Shown piece after piece: positions 12,723 through 15,354 of a stretch of DNA of 15,354 bases (position 1 is the first letter of the stretch; every line of letters starts with the position of its first letter). The notes beneath the pieces are model-generated. The model was not told the DNA's origin, ran no database searches, and was given only the letters and a program-made list of their open reading frames with translations. The stretch lies in NCBI GenBank assembly GCA_015521945.1, contig WANG01000038.1, positions 1-15,354 of the forward strand, given 5' to 3'. A program made the position numbers and the translations under genes. This DNA is from Candidatus Hydrothermarchaeota archaeon (GTDB taxonomy: Archaea > Hydrothermarchaeota > Hydrothermarchaeia > Hydrothermarchaeales > BMS3B).

Positions 12723-12761
12723 TGTTATGTTTGTATAACATTGTGTTAGAAAAAGTTAACA
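12723..12761 (+). promoter_or_regulatory. Tandem operator: two TGTTA-N8-TAACA palindromes
   Basis: Two palindromes with the same architecture lie ahead of the DUF2178-like gene: TGTTA-N8-TAACA at 12723-12740 and again at 12744-12761. Each is extended by one more matching pair (T/A in the first, outer G/C in the second). The repeat period is 21 bp, two helical turns, so two dimers would bind on the same DNA face. A TATA-like TGTATAACA (12732-12740) lies within the first copy, and a start near 12762 is predicted. The downstream XRE protein is the obvious candidate binder, giving autorepression. This last step is inference. Confidence 0.65.
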
Positions 12762-12775
12762 CGAGGTGAGAGGAG

Positions 12776-13147
12776 ATGAGCAGGAGGGTGTACCTGATAC
12801 TGGGAGGTGCCGTGACCCTCGCAACCGGAGGGGTGCTCGGGTACGGGGTTGCTTCGCGGATGCCCCTGCTTGTGGTGCTGAGCTTCCTCCTCGGGTGGAT
12901 TGCAGTAACAGCCCTCAGAAGCAGGGTGAGCGAGGTGGTGGAGGACGAGCTCGTGCTCAGGGTGTCTGAGAGAGCCTCCAGGCGAGCCATGCAGCTCTTC
13001 GTACTCACGGGTGCGGCTCTCGGCGCCCTGCTGATAAGCACGGGAAACGCATCCACGGGAAGCCTGCTGCTGGTGCTGAGCAGCGCGCTCCTCTTAGCGT
13101 ACCTGGGGCTGGTGTGCTACTACACCTGGAAGGGAGTGGAGTACTGA
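12776..13147 (+). CDS. DUF2178-like four-helix membrane protein
   Basis: This 123-residue protein has four predicted membrane helices at about residues 5-26, 30-47, 72-89 and 96-117, separated in the middle by a polar, acidic-basic segment (SRVSEVVEDELVLRVSERAS). The motif-like EDEL...RVSERASRRA between helices 2 and 3, plus a coupled XRE repressor, fits the DUF2178 family of small membrane proteins, seen in archaea and Bacillus next to a YozG-like regulator. Function of that family is unknown. ATG 12776 has GAGGTG at 12763-12768, spaced 7 bases. The XRE gene starts one base after its stop. Tandem palindromes upstream suggest tight repression. Confidence 0.8.
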   Translation: MSRRVYLILGGAVTLATGGVLGYGVASRMPLLVVLSFLLGWIAVTALRSRVSEVVEDELVLRVSERASRRAMQLFVLTGAALGALLISTGNASTGSLLLVLSSALLLAYLGLVCYYTWKGVEY

Positions 13148-13148
13148 G

Positions 13149-13349
13149 ATGAGGAACAGGATAAGGGAGTACCGGGCAAGGTACGGGCTCACCCAGGCTG
13201 AGCTTGCAAGGCTGGTGGGGGTGAGAAGGGAGACCATAGTGTTCCTTGAGAAGGGCAGGTACAGCCCATCCCTGAGGCTCGCGTGCAGAATCGCAAAGGT
13301 CTTCGGCACCACCGTTGATGAGCTTTTCCTCCTGCAGGAGGGGTGTTAG
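13149..13349 (+). CDS. XRE-family (Cro/CI-type) repressor
   Basis: This 66-residue protein is a minimal helix-turn-helix of the XRE type, close in layout to YozG-like regulators: RIREYRARYGLTQAELARLV, then GVRRETIVFLEKGRYSPSLR as recognition helix and following turn, then LACRIAKVFGTTVDELF. No effector domain is present, so it probably acts as a simple dimer. It is translationally coupled to the upstream membrane protein (stop 13147, start 13149). The probable target is the tandem palindrome at 12723-12761. Its stop lies one base from the stop of the convergent surface protein gene. Confidence 0.92.
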   Translation: MRNRIREYRARYGLTQAELARLVGVRRETIVFLEKGRYSPSLRLACRIAKVFGTTVDELFLLQEGC

Positions 13350-13350
13350 C

Positions 13351-15354
13351 CTACCGCCCGTACCTTACCATCTCTGCGATGTCCACGTAGTTCTCTCTCC
13401 AAGCGTTGGCGGTCTCGTACCTGTCCTTTCCGGCGAGGATGAACACCCTCTGCTCCGGTGCGAAGGCAGAGACCTTCTCCAGCCTCGCCCTACCTGCCAG
13501 GATGCGCTCCCTCTCCTCGGAGGTTGTTAAGTTGGCGACTATCTCGCCAACTCCCTCGTAAGCCTCGTGCCCGCCCAGGATGATTACGTAGCGCTTCTTG
13601 GAGTAGGCGCTGAAGTTGGCTGCACTGACCACATGGAGGCGTATCCCGAGCTCCCTGAGGTACTCCACCAAGTCCCTCGCAAGCGCCAGGTCTATGGAGT
13701 TCGCCAGCAGCACCGCTTCTGGAGTGTAGGCGGCGCCTCCTCCTCCAGCGGCTGGCGCAGAGGCTGCGGGCGGCGCAGGCGGCGCTGGCGGAGCGGATGC
13801 AGCACCCGCGATGCCGAAGACGCTGAGGGTGCTTAGATTCGCCCACACGTAGCGCTCGGCGGTGTTGACACCGCTGCCGAAGACGGTTATCACCTCGCCA
13901 CCGCAGGTTATGGTGTAGTTGGTGCCGTGGCGGAGCTCCATCCATCTGTCCTCCGCAGAGCAGTAGCGCCACAGCGTGAGGGTGCTCTCGTCTATGTCGG
14001 CGCTGCCGTCGCCGTCGGTGTCAAGGTCTTCTGGAGAGTAGCGCATTCTGAGAACCACGTGGCGTAGGACGCTCTTGTTCACGCCGCCGCCAACCTCAAC
14101 CCTCACGTACCTGCCGATGGTCTTCTTGCCGGCACCACCGGTGTAGGCTGAGAACTCGGAAGCGCTGGTTGTGGTGGTGAGCTCGCTGAGGTTGCGGCTG
14201 AACCTCAGCCTTAGGCTGATGTTGCCCGAGCTCTGGGTGGTGAGCAGCTCAATGGACGTGCTGGTGTTGGAGAGGGTCTCGTTTATCACGAGGGGTGAGC
14301 CGGTGAGGCTCCTGGTGACCTCCGCCTCCGCGGGCACAACCGGCACCTGCAGCGAGAGGGTGCGGTTGTTGCCGGCTGAGTCACCGGCTGTGATGCTGAA
14401 GTTCCATACCCCAAGGGTGTCAGCAGGGACCCTCGCAGAAACCACGGCACCGCTGAGGTAAGAGCCGCTGCTGATGAGGGTGCCGTTCATGTAGAGGGCG
14501 TATCTCCAGGGATTGGAGTCCTGGAGCGTGAAGTTGACGCTCGCATCGCCGAGGTACTGGATGATGTAGGGTGGAGAGGACGGGATGATCACGGGAGGCG
14601 TGGTGTCCGTGGTGAAGACCACCTCTGCCAGGTTAAGGTTGCCTCTGGTGTCCATGGCGTAAACCCTGAGCACATGCTGCCCGTCGCTCAGGGGCGGGGT
14701 CGTCCCGGTGTAGTAACCGCCGCTAAGGTTGAGGGTCAGATTGACTCCGCCAACCTCTGCCACAGCCGAGGCTACACCGCTGGCATCCGCTATGGACACG
14801 TTTATATCAACCGCAGAGGTGGCGTAGGTGAGGTTCCGCGGTGAGATTATCGTGACCGCCGGCGGGGTGGTGTCCTGTCCTGCGGAGGTGTTCACGGTGA
14901 AGGTTACCGAAGCGTACCCAACGTTGCCAGCGGTGTCGTTAGCGTAAACCTCAAGCTCGTGCACGCCGTCGCTGAGGTTGCTGAGTGTCGTGTTGGGCAC
15001 AAAGCTCACGTTGGATGAGCCGTCAAGGGAGTACCACCAGGCAGAGATTGCCTCATCGGCGCTGACCTCAAGGGGCACCGCGGAGCTGAAGTAGGTGGTG
15101 TTGCGGGGTGAGTGGATTACCAGTGAAGGCGGCACCGTGTCCGAGGGGACTCTCGCAAGAGGCAGGTGGTCGGTGTTGTTCGCATCTATCGCGTAGGGAG
15201 CGTCGCAGATTCCGTCGCCGTCGCTGTCTGTGCACGTGTCGCTGTAGCCAGAGCCATTGGGTAGAGCCCAGTAGTTGCCGCCCGTGTAGGAGCCGCCTAT
15301 TACGTTGGTGCCCGCCTGCCTGGTGGTGTTCCACAGGTCTGCACCATCCGTATC
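13351..15354 (-). CDS. Large surface protein: NosD-like tail, Ig-like domains, novel C-term (5' partial)
   Basis: Only the last 667 residues are in the window; the frame is open to the edge. Residues 1-70 hold IGGSYTGGNYW and DSDGDGICDAPYAIDANNTD, the calcium-loop tail that follows NosD-type beta-helix domains in methanogen surface proteins, so a beta-helix probably lies beyond the edge. Next come three Ig-like domains beginning near DTVPP, DTTPP and DTTPPV (about 74-345), with many N-x-S/T sites. Then follows a domain like those preceding archaeal C-terminal anchors (about 346-518; DTDGDGSADIDESTLTLWRY and ERYVWANLSTLSVFGI). A Pro/Ala/Gly linker (about 519-543) leads to a final alpha/beta domain with YVIILGGHEAYEGVGEI and VFILAGKDRYETANAW. 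There is no PGF-CTERM motif or membrane anchor. It is presumably secreted. Confidence 0.85.
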   Translation of the reverse strand, partial: DTDGADLWNTTRQAGTNVIGGSYTGGNYWALPNGSGYSDTCTDSDGDGICDAPYAIDANNTDHLPLARVPSDTVPPSLVIHSPRNTTYFSSAVPLEVSADEAISAWWYSLDGSSNVSFVPNTTLSNLSDGVHELEVYANDTAGNVGYASVTFTVNTSAGQDTTPPAVTIISPRNLTYATSAVDINVSIADASGVASAVAEVGGVNLTLNLSGGYYTGTTPPLSDGQHVLRVYAMDTRGNLNLAEVVFTTDTTPPVIIPSSPPYIIQYLGDASVNFTLQDSNPWRYALYMNGTLISSGSYLSGAVVSARVPADTLGVWNFSITAGDSAGNNRTLSLQVPVVPAEAEVTRSLTGSPLVINETLSNTSTSIELLTTQSSGNISLRLRFSRNLSELTTTTSASEFSAYTGGAGKKTIGRYVRVEVGGGVNKSVLRHVVLRMRYSPEDLDTDGDGSADIDESTLTLWRYCSAEDRWMELRHGTNYTITCGGEVITVFGSGVNTAERYVWANLSTLSVFGIAGAASAPPAPPAPPAASAPAAGGGGAAYTPEAVLLANSIDLALARDLVEYLRELGIRLHVVSAANFSAYSKKRYVIILGGHEAYEGVGEIVANLTTSEERERILAGRARLEKVSAFAPEQRVFILAGKDRYETANAWRENYVDIAEMVRYGR

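Noticed and set aside
13735..13815. Low-complexity GC-rich repeat in the surface protein gene, considered as a mobile or satellite element
   Set aside because: It simply encodes the Pro/Ala/Gly linker (APPAPPAPPAA and GGGGAA) in frame and has no flanking repeats.
1..15354. CRISPR arrays, insertion sequences, integrase or attachment sites at the two tRNA genes
   Set aside because: No regularly spaced repeats, transposase-like proteins or duplicated tRNA 3' ends were seen; both tRNAs are flanked by conserved housekeeping genes.

Overview
The window is a densely packed piece of an archaeal chromosome. The evidence is archaeal/eukaryal-type RNA polymerase subunits RpoD, RpoN and RpoK, archaeal ribosomal proteins including L18e, an archaeal EF-1beta, TATA-like boxes about 26 bp before predicted transcript starts, several probably leaderless genes, and tRNA genes without an encoded CCA. 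The DNA is GC-rich. Isoleucine ATA and arginine AGG codons are abundant, as in thermophilic archaea. A cobalamin methyltransferase cluster, a DUF2178/XRE pair and a NosD-type surface protein suggest a methanogen or relative in the Methanosarcinales/Archaeoglobi range. A Methermicoccus-like organism is my guess and is not shown by the sequence.

Layout. (1) 1-598: an unrecognised helical protein, cut by the window edge, plus a small downstream frame that may be its frameshifted tail. (2) 599-2209: a small winged-helix regulator divergent from aroA (EPSP synthase); their two TATA-like boxes are interleaved. (3) 2265-2696: a short zinc-ribbon translation protein and EF-1beta, a common archaeal pair. 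(4) 2732-4918: cbiD-cbiE-cbiT, overlapping genes for three corrin-ring methylation steps of the anaerobic cobamide pathway. (5) 5008-10819: a 13-gene information-processing supercluster on the plus strand: S13, S4, S11, RpoD, tRNA-Leu(GAG), L18e, L13, S9, RpoN, tRNA-Pro(GGG), RpoK, enolase, S2. Spacing is tight, and the end of rpoN overlaps the start of the tRNA-Pro gene. (6) 10816-12665: three consecutive minus-strand CBS-domain proteins carrying eight CBS motifs in total, one with a C-terminal zinc ribbon. (7) 12723-13349: two copies of TGTTA-N8-TAACA ahead of a DUF2178-like membrane protein and a coupled XRE repressor. (8) 13351-15354: the C-terminal 667 residues of a large secreted surface protein with a NosD-like tail, Ig-like domains and an unusual terminal domain.

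Regions 3 and 5 supply translation and transcription machinery. Region 4 makes cobamides, and region 2 makes aromatic amino acid precursors. Regions 6 and 7 look like small sensing and regulatory modules. I see no CRISPR array, insertion sequence, integrase or other sign of recent transfer. Most of the window is a conserved chromosomal backbone; the less explored parts are at both ends and in the regulatory gaps.
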